DNA of 43,610 bases, from the NCBI RefSeq assembly GCF_019247635.1, contig NZ_JAFBAR010000041.1:1-43610 (forward strand), in the 5' to 3' direction. The translations under genes were made by a program, and so were the position numbers. Position 1 is the stretch's first letter; each line of letters starts with the position of its first letter. The notes beneath the pieces are model-generated. The model had not been told where the DNA came from. It was given only the letters and a program-made list of their open reading frames with translations, and searched no databases. Of the stretch, positions 32,617-40,445 are shown one piece after another. This DNA comes from Mycobacterium sp. Its GTDB lineage: Bacteria; Actinomycetota; Actinomycetes; Mycobacteriales; Mycobacteriaceae.

Positions 32617-33675
32617 GTGAGCCCCCGTGTCCGCCAGAGCACTGCTGACACGGAGTCGGTTCCCGTGAGCGAGGACGAAACACTCGGCACCGCCGCGGAG
32701 ATCCGTGCTTTGGCTGAGGAGGCCGAGGCCGAGGCCGCCGAAGCTGAAGCCCTGGCCGCCGCGGCGCGTGCCCGCGTTCGCGCCCTTCAACTGCGCCGCA
32801 AGGCGGAACGTGCCGAGGCGGAGGAAGACGAAGCCGCCACGAAACGCGCGGCTGCCGCGGAACCCACGGTCGCCGAAGCAGTCGCGGGCCCCGAACCAGA
32901 TGTAGCGGCAGACGTTTCGGACGCTTCGGACGTAACGGTCGAAGCCGAGGCTCAACAACCCCCGTCGGAGAGCCGACCGAAAGACGGCCCGCTGACCGTC
33001 GAGACGAAAACCGTCGAGATCGAGGCGAGCCCGGACGAGGCCACCAAGGAAAGCGCGGCCGAAAGCGCGGCCGTCGAGGAGACCGAGGCCGACGACGAGG
33101 TTGCGGACGAGGACGAGGCGGAAGAGTCGGAGCTGCTGGCCCCGAAGGTGCGCAGGCCGCGTCGGCCCGGCCGGTGGCGACGCCGTCCCAACTGGTCCAC
33201 CGTGGCCACGGCGGCCGCCGTCCTGATCGTCCTCGTCGCGCTGGTGCTGACCGGTCTCATGGTCGTCGCCCATCGCAACGCCGAAAAGCGGCGGCAGCAG
33301 GTGGCGGAGTTCGCTGCGGCGGCGCGGCAAGGCGTCGTGACTTTGACGTCGCTCAACTTCCAGAACGCCAAGCAAGATATCCAGCGTATCGTCGACGACT
33401 CCACCGGCTCGTTCAGAGACGATCTGCTGAAGATGGCCGGCGATTTCAACAAGGTGGTGGAAGAGTCGAAGGTGGTCGAGCAGGGCAGTGTCCAGGCCGC
33501 CGCGGTTGACCTGGACTCGATGACGAACGATTCAGCGGTGGTGTACGTCGCTTCGACGTCGGAAGTTACCAATGCCGCTGGGGCAAAACAGGATCCGCGG
33601 AATTACCGGCTGATCGTGACTATCACCCGCGACGGCGGTCAGCTCAAGATGTCGAAAGTCGAGTTCGTGCCGTGA
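32617..33675 (+). CDS. Mce-associated membrane protein (Mam), first of second pair
   Basis: 352-residue protein. Residues 1-180 are extremely Ala/Glu-rich (EEAEAEAAEAEALAAAARAR and later acidic stretches) and likely form a coiled coil plus a disordered cytoplasmic region. A basic stretch (RRPRRPGRWRRRP) precedes one transmembrane helix (VATAAAVLIVLVALVLTGLM). The extracytoplasmic domain ends QLKMSKVEFVP, as in the Mam protein at 20715-21500. The start is uncertain: GTG 32617 overlaps a short leader frame, and GTG 32665 has its own GGAG site. Coupled to the next Mam gene by GTGA. No mce genes are directly adjacent. Confidence 0.82.
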   Translation: MSPRVRQSTADTESVPVSEDETLGTAAEIRALAEEAEAEAAEAEALAAAARARVRALQLRRKAERAEAEEDEAATKRAAAAEPTVAEAVAGPEPDVAADVSDASDVTVEAEAQQPPSESRPKDGPLTVETKTVEIEASPDEATKESAAESAAVEETEADDEVADEDEAEESELLAPKVRRPRRPGRWRRRPNWSTVATAAAVLIVLVALVLTGLMVVAHRNAEKRRQQVAEFAAAARQGVVTLTSLNFQNAKQDIQRIVDDSTGSFRDDLLKMAGDFNKVVEESKVVEQGSVQAAAVDLDSMTNDSAVVYVASTSEVTNAAGAKQDPRNYRLIVTITRDGGQLKMSKVEFVP

Positions 33676-34355
33676 GCGCAGAAGAAACGTCGATCGTCGA
33701 CGAGACACCAGAAGCCGCCGAGACCGCAGCGGCCGAAGAGACCGAGGCGGCCGAAGGGTCCGCGGACGAGGACGTCACAGAAGCCGCGGAACCCACCGAA
33801 GGCAAGGACAGCGGCGAAGACGCGCGCCCCGGCCGGCTCAAAGGCTTCCCGGCCCGCGTGAAGGCGCTATCGACCCGGCGAATGCTTGCGGCCGTGCTGG
33901 GGCTGCTGGTGGTGGGCTCGCTCGCGTTGTTGGGTTCGCAGCTGTATTTCACCTACCTCCCGGATCAGAAGACCGATTCCGCCGCCGCTAAGTCGGCGAT
34001 CGCGGCCGCATCTGAAGGCACGGTAGCGATCCTGTCGTATTCCCCGGACACCCTCGACCGCGACTTCACTTCTGCGAAGTCACATTTGACCGGCGACTTC
34101 CTGTCGTACTACGACCAGTTCACCCAACAGATCGTCGCGCCGGCCGCCAAACAGAAGGCCGTGAAGACCACCGCGGTGGTGCTTCGTGCCGCGCTGTCTG
34201 ACTTTCATCCGGACTCCGCGGTGGTGCTGTTGTTCGTCAACCAAACCACGCAGAGCGCGGATCGGCCGGAGCCAGCCCTGACGTCCAGCAGCGTCGAGGT
34301 GAAGCTGACGAAAGCCGATGGGAAGTGGCTTATTTCGTCGTTTACTCCGATATAG
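33672..34355 (+). CDS. Mce-associated membrane protein (Mam), second of second pair
   Basis: 227-residue protein: an acidic N-terminal region rich in Glu/Ala/Thr, one transmembrane helix (MLAAVLGLLVVGSLALLGSQ) and a domain with ILSYSPDTLDRDFTSAKSHL and FHPDSAVVLLFVNQ. These match the other Mam protein at 20122-20718. The GTG at 33672 overlaps the previous stop. With the preceding gene it duplicates the pair beside the mce operon, suggesting alternative accessory subunits. Confidence 0.85.
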   Translation: MSAEETSIVDETPEAAETAAAEETEAAEGSADEDVTEAAEPTEGKDSGEDARPGRLKGFPARVKALSTRRMLAAVLGLLVVGSLALLGSQLYFTYLPDQKTDSAAAKSAIAAASEGTVAILSYSPDTLDRDFTSAKSHLTGDFLSYYDQFTQQIVAPAAKQKAVKTTAVVLRAALSDFHPDSAVVLLFVNQTTQSADRPEPALTSSSVEVKLTKADGKWLISSFTPI

Positions 34356-34364
34356 AGACCGCCG

Positions 34365-34985
34365 GTGACGAACGACATACATTCGATGGTGATCGCGTCG
34401 GATTACCGTGTCCCGGATCCCAGCCGGGTATGGCCGCTGCTCGAACGCAACAAGACCGCCCTGGCCGACATTGGCGCCCACCACGTTCTGGTCTACACAT
34501 CTACCCACGACTACGGCCGGGTGCTGGTGATGATTGGGGTGCACAGCCGTGAGCCGATCGTGGAACTGCTGCGCTCGCGGGTGTTCTTCGACTGGTTCGA
34601 CGCCGCCGGGGTCGAGGACATACCGGCGGTCTTCGCCGGCGAGATCATCGACCGCTTCGTCGCGGAGGCGCAGTCCCCTCCGGGCGCCCCGGGAGTCGTG
34701 GTGGCCGCGATCGCTTCGGTCGACGACGTGTCGACCCTGAGCGAGGAGGTTCGGCTCGCGATGGACAGGTTTATCGCGGCCGGTGTCCGAAAGACCTGGG
34801 TTTTCCAGGCTTTCGACGATGAGCACGAAGTCTTGATCCTGTCGGAGTTCCCCGACGAGGACGGGGCCCGGCACTGGATCGACCATCCCGACGCCGCCGC
34901 GCAATGGATGACCAGGCCGGGGGCGGGTGCCTACCCGCCGCTGTTCGTTGGGCGCATCTTCGACATCATGCGCATCGAGCCTTGA
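34365..34985 (+). CDS. Conserved protein with two alpha/beta repeats, unknown function
   Basis: 206-residue soluble protein with no signal peptide. The two halves look like a duplicated domain: ADIGAHHVLVYTSTHDYGRV / AAGVRKTWVFQAFDDEHEVL, then VLVMIGVHSREPIVELL / VLILSEFPDEDGARHWI, then VFAGEIIDRF / LFVGRIFDIM. This pattern resembles two fused ferredoxin-like (ABM-type) domains. No catalytic residues are recognised. It starts 9 bases after the Mam pair, so it may be in the same transcript. Start GTG 34365; an internal ATG at 34386 is possible. Confidence 0.7.
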   Translation: MTNDIHSMVIASDYRVPDPSRVWPLLERNKTALADIGAHHVLVYTSTHDYGRVLVMIGVHSREPIVELLRSRVFFDWFDAAGVEDIPAVFAGEIIDRFVAEAQSPPGAPGVVVAAIASVDDVSTLSEEVRLAMDRFIAAGVRKTWVFQAFDDEHEVLILSEFPDEDGARHWIDHPDAAAQWMTRPGAGAYPPLFVGRIFDIMRIEP

Positions 34986-35001
34986 GCCACGGACCACCCG
35001 A

Positions 35002-35169
35002 ATGTTCGTGTGCCTGTGCACCGGAGCCACCAGCCAGATGGTGGCCGACGCCGTCGCGGCGGGCGCATCGACCACCAAGGACGTGGCCCTGGCCTGCGGG
35101 GCGGGCGCCGATTGCGGACGGTGCCGGGGAACCGTGCGGGCAATCCTCGACTCCGCGGCCACCGATTGA
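35002..35169 (+). CDS. BFD-like [2Fe-2S] ferredoxin
   Basis: 55-residue protein with the exact bacterioferritin-associated ferredoxin cysteine pattern: Cys4, Cys6, Cys38 and Cys41 (CxC-x31-CxxC). The family binds a [2Fe-2S] cluster and in other bacteria passes electrons to bacterioferritin for iron release. No bacterioferritin gene is nearby, so this copy may serve iron storage encoded elsewhere or another redox partner. The ATG at 35002 lies 17 bases after the preceding gene. Convergent with the decarboxylase gene. Confidence 0.88.
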   Translation: MFVCLCTGATSQMVADAVAAGASTTKDVALACGAGADCGRCRGTVRAILDSAATD

Positions 35170-35187
35170 ACGGCACACTCGAGGTAC

Positions 35188-36876
35188 TCAGCCCGGGCTG
35201 CCCAGCCGGAACATCCTGTTGTCGCCCGGCGACGGCTGCGTCAGCTGGGTCAGTAAGGGGGGCAAGTCCATTCGCTGCAGAACCGCTTCCACCAGCACCA
35301 TCCGGTCCTTGTGCTCGGCGGCCGCGGTGAGGGCATCGTCGAGTTCCCCGTACGTGTGGGCCCGGAAAGCGACGTAGTTGCCAACACCCAGCGCGTTGGG
35401 CATGTCGGTCCAGCTCCAGCTCGCAATGTCGTTGTAGGGGGCCGTAACTCCGTGGATCGCGCGTTCGACGGTGTAGCCGTCGTTGTTGACCACGACGATC
35501 ACCGGCTTGAGTCCTGCACGGGAGAAGGTGCCGAGCTCTTGGACCGTCAGTTGCGCGGCCCCGTCGCCGATCAGCAGGACCGGCCTGCGGTCAGGATGTG
35601 CCACTCCGGCCCCGAGCGCCGCGGGCAGTGTGTAACCGATTGAGCCCCAAAGGGGTTGACCGATGAACGTCACCCCGTGGGGCAGTCGGTGGTCTGCCAT
35701 GCCGTAGAACGAGGTCCCCTGATCGGCCAGCACCACGTTCCCCGGCGTAAGCGCCGAGCAGAGGCGATCCCACAGCATCTGTTGGGTGAGAAGCTGATCG
35801 CGGTGCGGTCGTGGCGGCGGCGGGCTATCGGGTGGGGCCACCACGGCCGGCGAACTTATTTGACGCTGCGTGAGGATCGTGGCCAGTGCTTCCAGCGCGG
35901 CACCCATCTCCAGCGGCGCGAACACCGCACCGGCCACGCTGCTCTGGTATTGCCCGACGTCGATGTTTCGGGCCGGGTCGATCCGCTGGCTGAAGAAGCC
36001 GCTGACCATGTCCGTGAACACCACCCCAGCCGTCACCAACACCGGTGCCTCTTCGATCGCCGCGCGCACCGGTTCGGCGCTGGCCGCGCCCGCGTAGATA
36101 CCCAGGAAGTTGGGTGAGCTCTCGTCGAGCAGGCTCTTTCCCCACATCAGGGTGGCGTGCGGGACCACATCGGCCGCCAGCAACGCCTCGAGTTCCTTGA
36201 CCGCCTGCAGCCGGTGCACGAGCAGGTCGGCGAGCACCGTCAACTGGTGGTCGCTGATGAGCGCGGTGGCCGCCTGAATGAACAGCGACAGCGCGCGGGG
36301 GCTGGTGCCCCCGGTAAAGCGGGGCAGCGGCGCCCCCGGCGGCTCGGTGGGGAAGCGCGCCACGTCGGTGGTCAGCAGGATGTATCCGGGCCGCTTGTGC
36401 TCCCGGACCTCCGAAAGCAGCCGGTCGATCTCCCGGCACGCCGTTGCCGGCATGAGATTGGCTTGGGCACAAGTGATTTCGCGACTGATCCGAAGGAAAT
36501 GCTCAAAGTCACCGTCGCCGAGGGAGTGGTGCAGCGCCTGGCGCGTGGCCTGAGCGTCCTTCGAGGGACCGCCGACGATGTGCACCACCGGCACGTGCTC
36601 GGCGTAGCTGCCCGCGATCGCGTTGGCCACCGAGAGTTCACCAACGCCGAATGTCGTTACCACTGCGGACATTCCACGCAACCGCCCGTACCCATCGGCG
36701 GCATAACCCGCGTTGAGTTCGTTGGCGGTGCCCACCCACCGAATGGCCGGGTGGGCGACGATGTGGTCGAGGAATTCCAGGTTGTAGTCACCCGGAACTC
36801 CGAAGATCTCCGAGACGCCGAGTTCGACGAGGCGGTCCAGCAGATAGTCGCCGACGGTGTAGACGGGATCGGTCAC
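35188..36876 (-). CDS. kdc: Thiamine-diphosphate-dependent alpha-keto acid decarboxylase
   Basis: 562-residue ThDP enzyme of the pyruvate/indolepyruvate decarboxylase family, corresponding by sequence style and gene order to M. tuberculosis Rv0853c (pdc/kdc). N-terminal [24 protein letters not shown] segment with [12 protein letters not shown] (catalytic Glu region). The C-terminal ThDP site is [14 protein letters not shown] followed by NNDGYTVE. It decarboxylates branched-chain or aromatic 2-keto acids to aldehydes. Divergent from the SRPBCC gene at 36942 with 65 bases between them. Confidence 0.92.
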   Translation of the reverse strand: MTDPVYTVGDYLLDRLVELGVSEIFGVPGDYNLEFLDHIVAHPAIRWVGTANELNAGYAADGYGRLRGMSAVVTTFGVGELSVANAIAGSYAEHVPVVHIVGGPSKDAQATRQALHHSLGDGDFEHFLRISREITCAQANLMPATACREIDRLLSEVREHKRPGYILLTTDVARFPTEPPGAPLPRFTGGTSPRALSLFIQAATALISDHQLTVLADLLVHRLQAVKELEALLAADVVPHATLMWGKSLLDESSPNFLGIYAGAASAEPVRAAIEEAPVLVTAGVVFTDMVSGFFSQRIDPARNIDVGQYQSSVAGAVFAPLEMGAALEALATILTQRQISSPAVVAPPDSPPPPRPHRDQLLTQQMLWDRLCSALTPGNVVLADQGTSFYGMADHRLPHGVTFIGQPLWGSIGYTLPAALGAGVAHPDRRPVLLIGDGAAQLTVQELGTFSRAGLKPVIVVVNNDGYTVERAIHGVTAPYNDIASWSWTDMPNALGVGNYVAFRAHTYGELDDALTAAAEHKDRMVLVEAVLQRMDLPPLLTQLTQPSPGDNRMFRLGSPG

Positions 36877-36941
36877 GCAAACGACGGTACGCTCAGCGGA
36901 AACTATTCCGGCCGGGACGCTGGTTCGCTATCGTGCGGGCC

Positions 36942-37385
36942 ATGGCAATCAAAGAATCCCGCGAGATCGTCATCGAAGCCAGCCCCGAGGAGATTCTGGA
37001 CGTCATCGCCGACTTCGAAGCGATGCCCGAATGGTCGGGACCCCACCAGAGCGCGGAAGTGCTCGAGACCGGTGACGACGGCCGGCCAACTCAAGTGAAG
37101 ATGAAGGTCAAGACGGCGGGCATCACCGACGAACAGGTGGTGGCCTACACCTGGGACGGCAACGTTGTGAGCTGGTCGCTGGTCAGTTCCGCTCAGCAGA
37201 AGTCACAGGACGGCAAATACACCCTGGTTCCCAAGGGCGACAACACTCTGGTCAAGTTCGACGTCACCGTCGACCCGAACGTTCCGCTGCCCGGTTTCGT
37301 GCTCAAGCGGGCGGTTAAGGGGACGATGGACTCGGCCACCCAGGAGCTGAGAAAGCGGGTGCTGCAAGTGAAGAAGGGCAAGTAG
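36942..37385 (+). CDS. SRPBCC (START/Bet v1-like) protein, Rv0854-like
   Basis: 147-residue SRPBCC-fold protein with a hydrophobic ligand cavity. Begins AIKESREIVIEASPEEILDV, followed by DFEAMPEWSGPHQSAEVLE, characteristic of mycobacterial polyketide-cyclase/dehydrase-like SRPBCC proteins. Two more paralogues lie at 38529 and 41970. Starts at ATG 36942, and its stop is 6 bases before far. Ligand unknown; hydrophobic acyl or steroid compounds are plausible. Confidence 0.87.
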   Translation: MAIKESREIVIEASPEEILDVIADFEAMPEWSGPHQSAEVLETGDDGRPTQVKMKVKTAGITDEQVVAYTWDGNVVSWSLVSSAQQKSQDGKYTLVPKGDNTLVKFDVTVDPNVPLPGFVLKRAVKGTMDSATQELRKRVLQVKKGK

Positions 37386-37391
37386 CCGCGC

Positions 37392-38471
37392 GTGGCCTGC
37401 GGGGGTCCCCTGGCCGGGGTGAGGGTCATCGAACTCGGTGGCATCGGACCGGGGCCCCATGCGGGGATGGTGCTCGCCGACCTCGGTGCGGACGTTGTCC
37501 GGGTGCGCCGGCCCGGGGGCCTACAGATGCCCTCGGAGGACCGCGACCTGCTGCACCGCGGGAAGCGCATCGTCGACCTCGACGTGAAGACGCAGCCGGG
37601 GGTGCTGCTGGAGCTGGCCGCCAAGGCCGACGTGCTGTTGGACTGCTTCCGGCCCGGCACCTGCGAGCGGCTGGGCGTCGGTCCCGACGCCTGTGCGGCG
37701 GTGAACCCGCGGCTGATCTTCGCGCGCATCACCGGGTGGGGACAGGACGGGCCGCTGGCCCCTACCGCTGGGCACGACATCAACTACCTGTCGCAGACCG
37801 GTGCGCTCTCGGCACTCGGGTACCGCGACCGGCCGCCGATGCCACCGTTGAACCTGGTTGCCGACTTCGGCGGCGGGTCGATGCTGGTGCTGCTGGGCAT
37901 CGTGACGGCGCTCTACGAGCGGGAGCGCTCGGGGCAGGGGCAGGTGATCGACGCCGCGATGGTCGACGGTGTGAGCGTGCTGGCCCAGATGATGTGGACC
38001 ATGAAGTCGACCGGCGCGCTGCGCGACGAACGCGAATCGTTCCTGCTCGACGGCGGTGCGCCCTTCTACCGCTGTTATCAGACCTCTGACGGCAAGTACA
38101 TGGCCGTGGGTGCCATCGAGCCGCAGTTCTTCGCGGCGTTGCGTAGCGGGCTCGGGCTGTCTGCCGATGAGGTGCCGGGCCAGCTCGAGGTCGGCTCGTA
38201 CCAGCGGATGTACGAGCTGTTCGCGGAGCGGTTCGCAAGCCGAACCCGCGAGGAGTGGACAAAGGTGTTCGCCGGCACCGACGCCTGCGTGACCCCGGTG
38301 TTGACGTGGAGCGAAGCCGCCGTCGACGACCATCTGAACGCGCGATCGACGGTGATCACCGCCCACGGCGCCGAGCAGGCGGCGCCCGCGCCGCGGTTCT
38401 CCAGAACGCCGGCGGGGCCGGTCGGCAAGCCGCCAACAGCGACCACACCGATCGCCGAAATCGGCTGGTAA
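37392..38471 (+). CDS. far: Alpha-methylacyl-CoA racemase / class III CoA-transferase family (far-like)
   Basis: 359-residue protein, the same length I recall for M. tuberculosis far (Rv0855). The N-terminal GVRVIELGGIGPGPHAGMVL and LADLGADVVRVRRPGG, and the catalytic region AGHDINYLSQTGALSALGYR (with the His-Asp pair of racemases), identify the alpha-methylacyl-CoA racemase branch. It interconverts 2R- and 2S-methylacyl-CoA so that branched or sterol side-chain acyl-CoAs can enter beta-oxidation. Start GTG 37392. Sits between two SRPBCC genes. Confidence 0.92.
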   Translation: MACGGPLAGVRVIELGGIGPGPHAGMVLADLGADVVRVRRPGGLQMPSEDRDLLHRGKRIVDLDVKTQPGVLLELAAKADVLLDCFRPGTCERLGVGPDACAAVNPRLIFARITGWGQDGPLAPTAGHDINYLSQTGALSALGYRDRPPMPPLNLVADFGGGSMLVLLGIVTALYERERSGQGQVIDAAMVDGVSVLAQMMWTMKSTGALRDERESFLLDGGAPFYRCYQTSDGKYMAVGAIEPQFFAALRSGLGLSADEVPGQLEVGSYQRMYELFAERFASRTREEWTKVFAGTDACVTPVLTWSEAAVDDHLNARSTVITAHGAEQAAPAPRFSRTPAGPVGKPPTATTPIAEIGW

Positions 38472-38528
38472 CGCAATAACTGCGCGAAATCTAGTTCAGC
38501 AGCGGCGCCGCGTTGTAGCTTGGGATGA

Positions 38529-38984
38529 GTGGCTGTACAAGCATCGCGCGAAATTGTGATCGATGCGCCGCCGGAAGTGATCATGGAGGCGCTGCGAGAC
38601 GTCGACGCCTTGCCACACTTGTCTCCGGTTCACAAACGCGTCGAGGTCCTTGATTGCTACCCCGACGGTCAGCCGCACCACGTGAAGGCCACCGTCAAGA
38701 TCCTGGGGCTCATCGATACCGAGATCCTGGAATACCACTGGGGACCCGACTGGGTGGTGTGGGACGCCGAGAAGACGGCTCAGCAGCACGGACAGCACAT
38801 CGAGTACACCGTCAAACCCGAGGGCGTTGACAAAACGCGGGTGCGGTTCGACATCACCGTCGAGCCGTCGGGTCCGATTCCAGGTTTCCTCGTCAAGCGT
38901 GCCAGCAACATCGTGCTGAACGCCGCGACCGAGGGGCTGCGCAACTGGGTCGCCAACGGCGGCCCGACGAACGAGGTTCAATAA
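38529..38984 (+). CDS. SRPBCC protein, Rv0856-like
   Basis: 151-residue SRPBCC protein starting at GTG 38529 (AVQASREIVIDAPPEVIMEA). Core motifs VHKRVEVLDCYPDGQPHHVK, EYHWGPDWVVWDAEKT and IVLNAATEGL are nearly the same as in the paralogue at 41970. In the gene order I recall for M. tuberculosis those two are adjacent; here they are about 3 kb apart. Confidence 0.87.
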   Translation: MAVQASREIVIDAPPEVIMEALRDVDALPHLSPVHKRVEVLDCYPDGQPHHVKATVKILGLIDTEILEYHWGPDWVVWDAEKTAQQHGQHIEYTVKPEGVDKTRVRFDITVEPSGPIPGFLVKRASNIVLNAATEGLRNWVANGGPTNEVQ

Positions 38985-39551
38985 ATCCGTCATGCGTATG
39001 TCGGCATGAGTTGAAACGCAGGCCGACTGGGTCGGTGCCTAAACGTGCATCTTGTCAACAATGTTCAGGCTCGGCCACCGGCTGGCGGCAGTTTGTGAGA
39101 CTGATCTTTCGCACGTCCGCGGAAGGCGCACAAGTCTGGCGGCACTGCCCGTCGAGCTCTCGACGCGAGTTCAACCGACGCTAATTGCGTAGGCAGTTGG
39201 TGCAGGTCTTTGGTCCAGCATGGGCGGCGACATTTTGGAAAGTTTGGACGGTGGCCGTAGCCGAGGCCTCGGCTCGTTCGCTTTGTGGTGAGAGGCCCGC
39301 GGTTTTCACCAACGAGCGCCACGGCGAAGTCGCGACATCGGTCGTAACGGTTAGCGGAGCTGGCCCGGAATTCTTCGAAGCTGGAGGAGGCGTTGACTGA
39401 GCTAGTCGCCTTGGTAGACAACGTGTTTAAGGTTCGGGAGGTGTTGGGGCAGAGCAGGGAACTGAGCACGTTCTGGTCACCGAAGCACCTTCAAATTGTG
39501 CAGGCACGACAAAGGGCTCGTTACAAGCGGTTGTTGGTGAATTTCCAACAG
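38985..39551. other. Non-coding or decayed region
   Basis: About 570 bases after the SRPBCC gene with no gene I can support on either strand. Short open frames here show no motif and unconvincing composition. The stretch is less GC-rich by eye than its surroundings. With the hydrolase fragment that follows, it looks like degraded DNA left by an insertion or deletion event. Confidence 0.4.
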
Positions 39552-39833
39552 CTAACCGCCGAGGCTGGAGGCGAGCAAGCCGATGCGGTTCGTATCGACG
39601 TCGCCGCGCGTGGCAAGGTAATCGCATAGAATGCCTACGGCGACTTCGGAATCGAAGCGCGCCGGCAAACCCTTCAGCCGCAGCGTTGCGCCTTGGCCGG
39701 GGCCGTCGAAGGCCAGGCTGGCGATGCCGCGCTGGGCCAATACCTGCGCGACTTTAAACTCTTCTTCCTTGGTACCGTCGAGCCCGTCGGCAGGTTCGCC
39801 CACGGCGCAAGCGGGGACAGAAAGTGAGGGCAT
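39552..39833 (-). pseudogene. Fragment of an alpha/beta hydrolase
   Basis: A 93-residue minus-strand frame contains GLDGTKEEEFKVAQVLAQRG, LAFDGPGQGATLR and the nucleophile elbow RIGLLASSLGG. These are characteristic of FrsA-like or dihydropseudooxynicotine-hydrolase-like alpha/beta hydrolases. It stops (TAG) straight after the elbow, so the catalytic Asp and His regions are missing. The N-terminal cap domain is also missing, because the frame starts inside the fold. It is a remnant of a gene of about 350-400 residues, cut at both ends, directly upstream of and divergent from the zinc-ribbon gene. Confidence 0.65.
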
Positions 39834-39834
39834 T

Positions 39835-40365
39835 GTGGATCAGACACCGCTAGGACGCATCGATGCCGCGGTGGAAGCGTCCGGCTGCTACGTGTCGGCC
39901 GACAGGCAGACGACCCTGGCGCTGGTCCAGGAGGCCGTGATGAGCGGTAAGTCCGCCACCTTCTACATGCCGAAGGCGTTCGCCGACGAGGTGTTCGCCT
40001 GGTATTGGACCACAGAGCGTGCGGCCGACCGAGGACTGGAACCGCTCACGTCCGAAGAGCTGGCCAAGATCAAGAGCGAACTCGGCATAACGCTGTCCGA
40101 GCAGAGCCGCTCAAATCGGATACCGTGCCCAAGCTGCGATCATCTTTACGGCGGTTTCGAGTTCATCCAGCAGGGACTCCGCGAACACGGGCGGGAAACG
40201 GTAGAGACGGCGATCGCGTTGCCCAATGCGTCGGTGGTCCGGGTCAACCCCCGGGCGGTGGCCGTCTGCCCTAACTGCGAGACGGTGTTGGCCGCGTCAG
40301 AGGGCGGCCACGAATACGTGATGGACGGCTACGGCTGTTGTAAGGGCCCCGGGCCGGTCGCGTAG
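39835..40365 (+). CDS. Zinc-ribbon protein of the graspetide operon, unknown function
   Basis: 176-residue protein with no named family that I recognise. An N-terminal helical region (1-90) includes LALVQEAVMSGKSATFYMPK and LTSEELAKIKSELGITLSEQ. A likely zinc ribbon follows with ligands Cys98/Cys101 (CPSC) and Cys145/Cys148 (CPNC). The C-terminus ends HEYVMDGYGCCKGPGPVA, with adjacent Cys168-Cys169. Start GTG 39835 has GAGGG about six bases upstream; the frame stays open further left but there it only reads antisense to the hydrolase remnant. First of three rightward genes with the candidate precursor and the ATP-grasp ligase. It could be a maturation partner, a recognition protein or a second substrate. 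Confidence 0.75.
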   Translation: MDQTPLGRIDAAVEASGCYVSADRQTTLALVQEAVMSGKSATFYMPKAFADEVFAWYWTTERAADRGLEPLTSEELAKIKSELGITLSEQSRSNRIPCPSCDHLYGGFEFIQQGLREHGRETVETAIALPNASVVRVNPRAVAVCPNCETVLAASEGGHEYVMDGYGCCKGPGPVA

Positions 40366-40370
40366 AAAGT

Positions 40371-40387
40371 CGCGCGATTCTCGCGCG
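40371..40387 (+). other. Small GC-rich hairpin between zinc-ribbon and precursor genes
   Basis: CGCGCGA-TTC-TCGCGCG: seven-base perfect arms around a three-base loop, 59 bases before the precursor ATG. No U-run follows, so it is not an obvious terminator. It could stabilise or process the transcript so that precursor and ligase are made at a different level from the first gene. Confidence 0.45.
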
Positions 40388-40445
40388 CATGGTCAATGAT
40401 CGGTTCAGGCCATCTTTCAGATCCTTCGAGCGAGGAGCACACAAC

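Noticed and set aside
39393..39629. 78-residue plus-strand frame before the graspetide operon as a gene or as the precursor
   Set aside because: It is antisense to the end of the hydrolase remnant, has no core-like tail, and is separated from the ligase by two genes.
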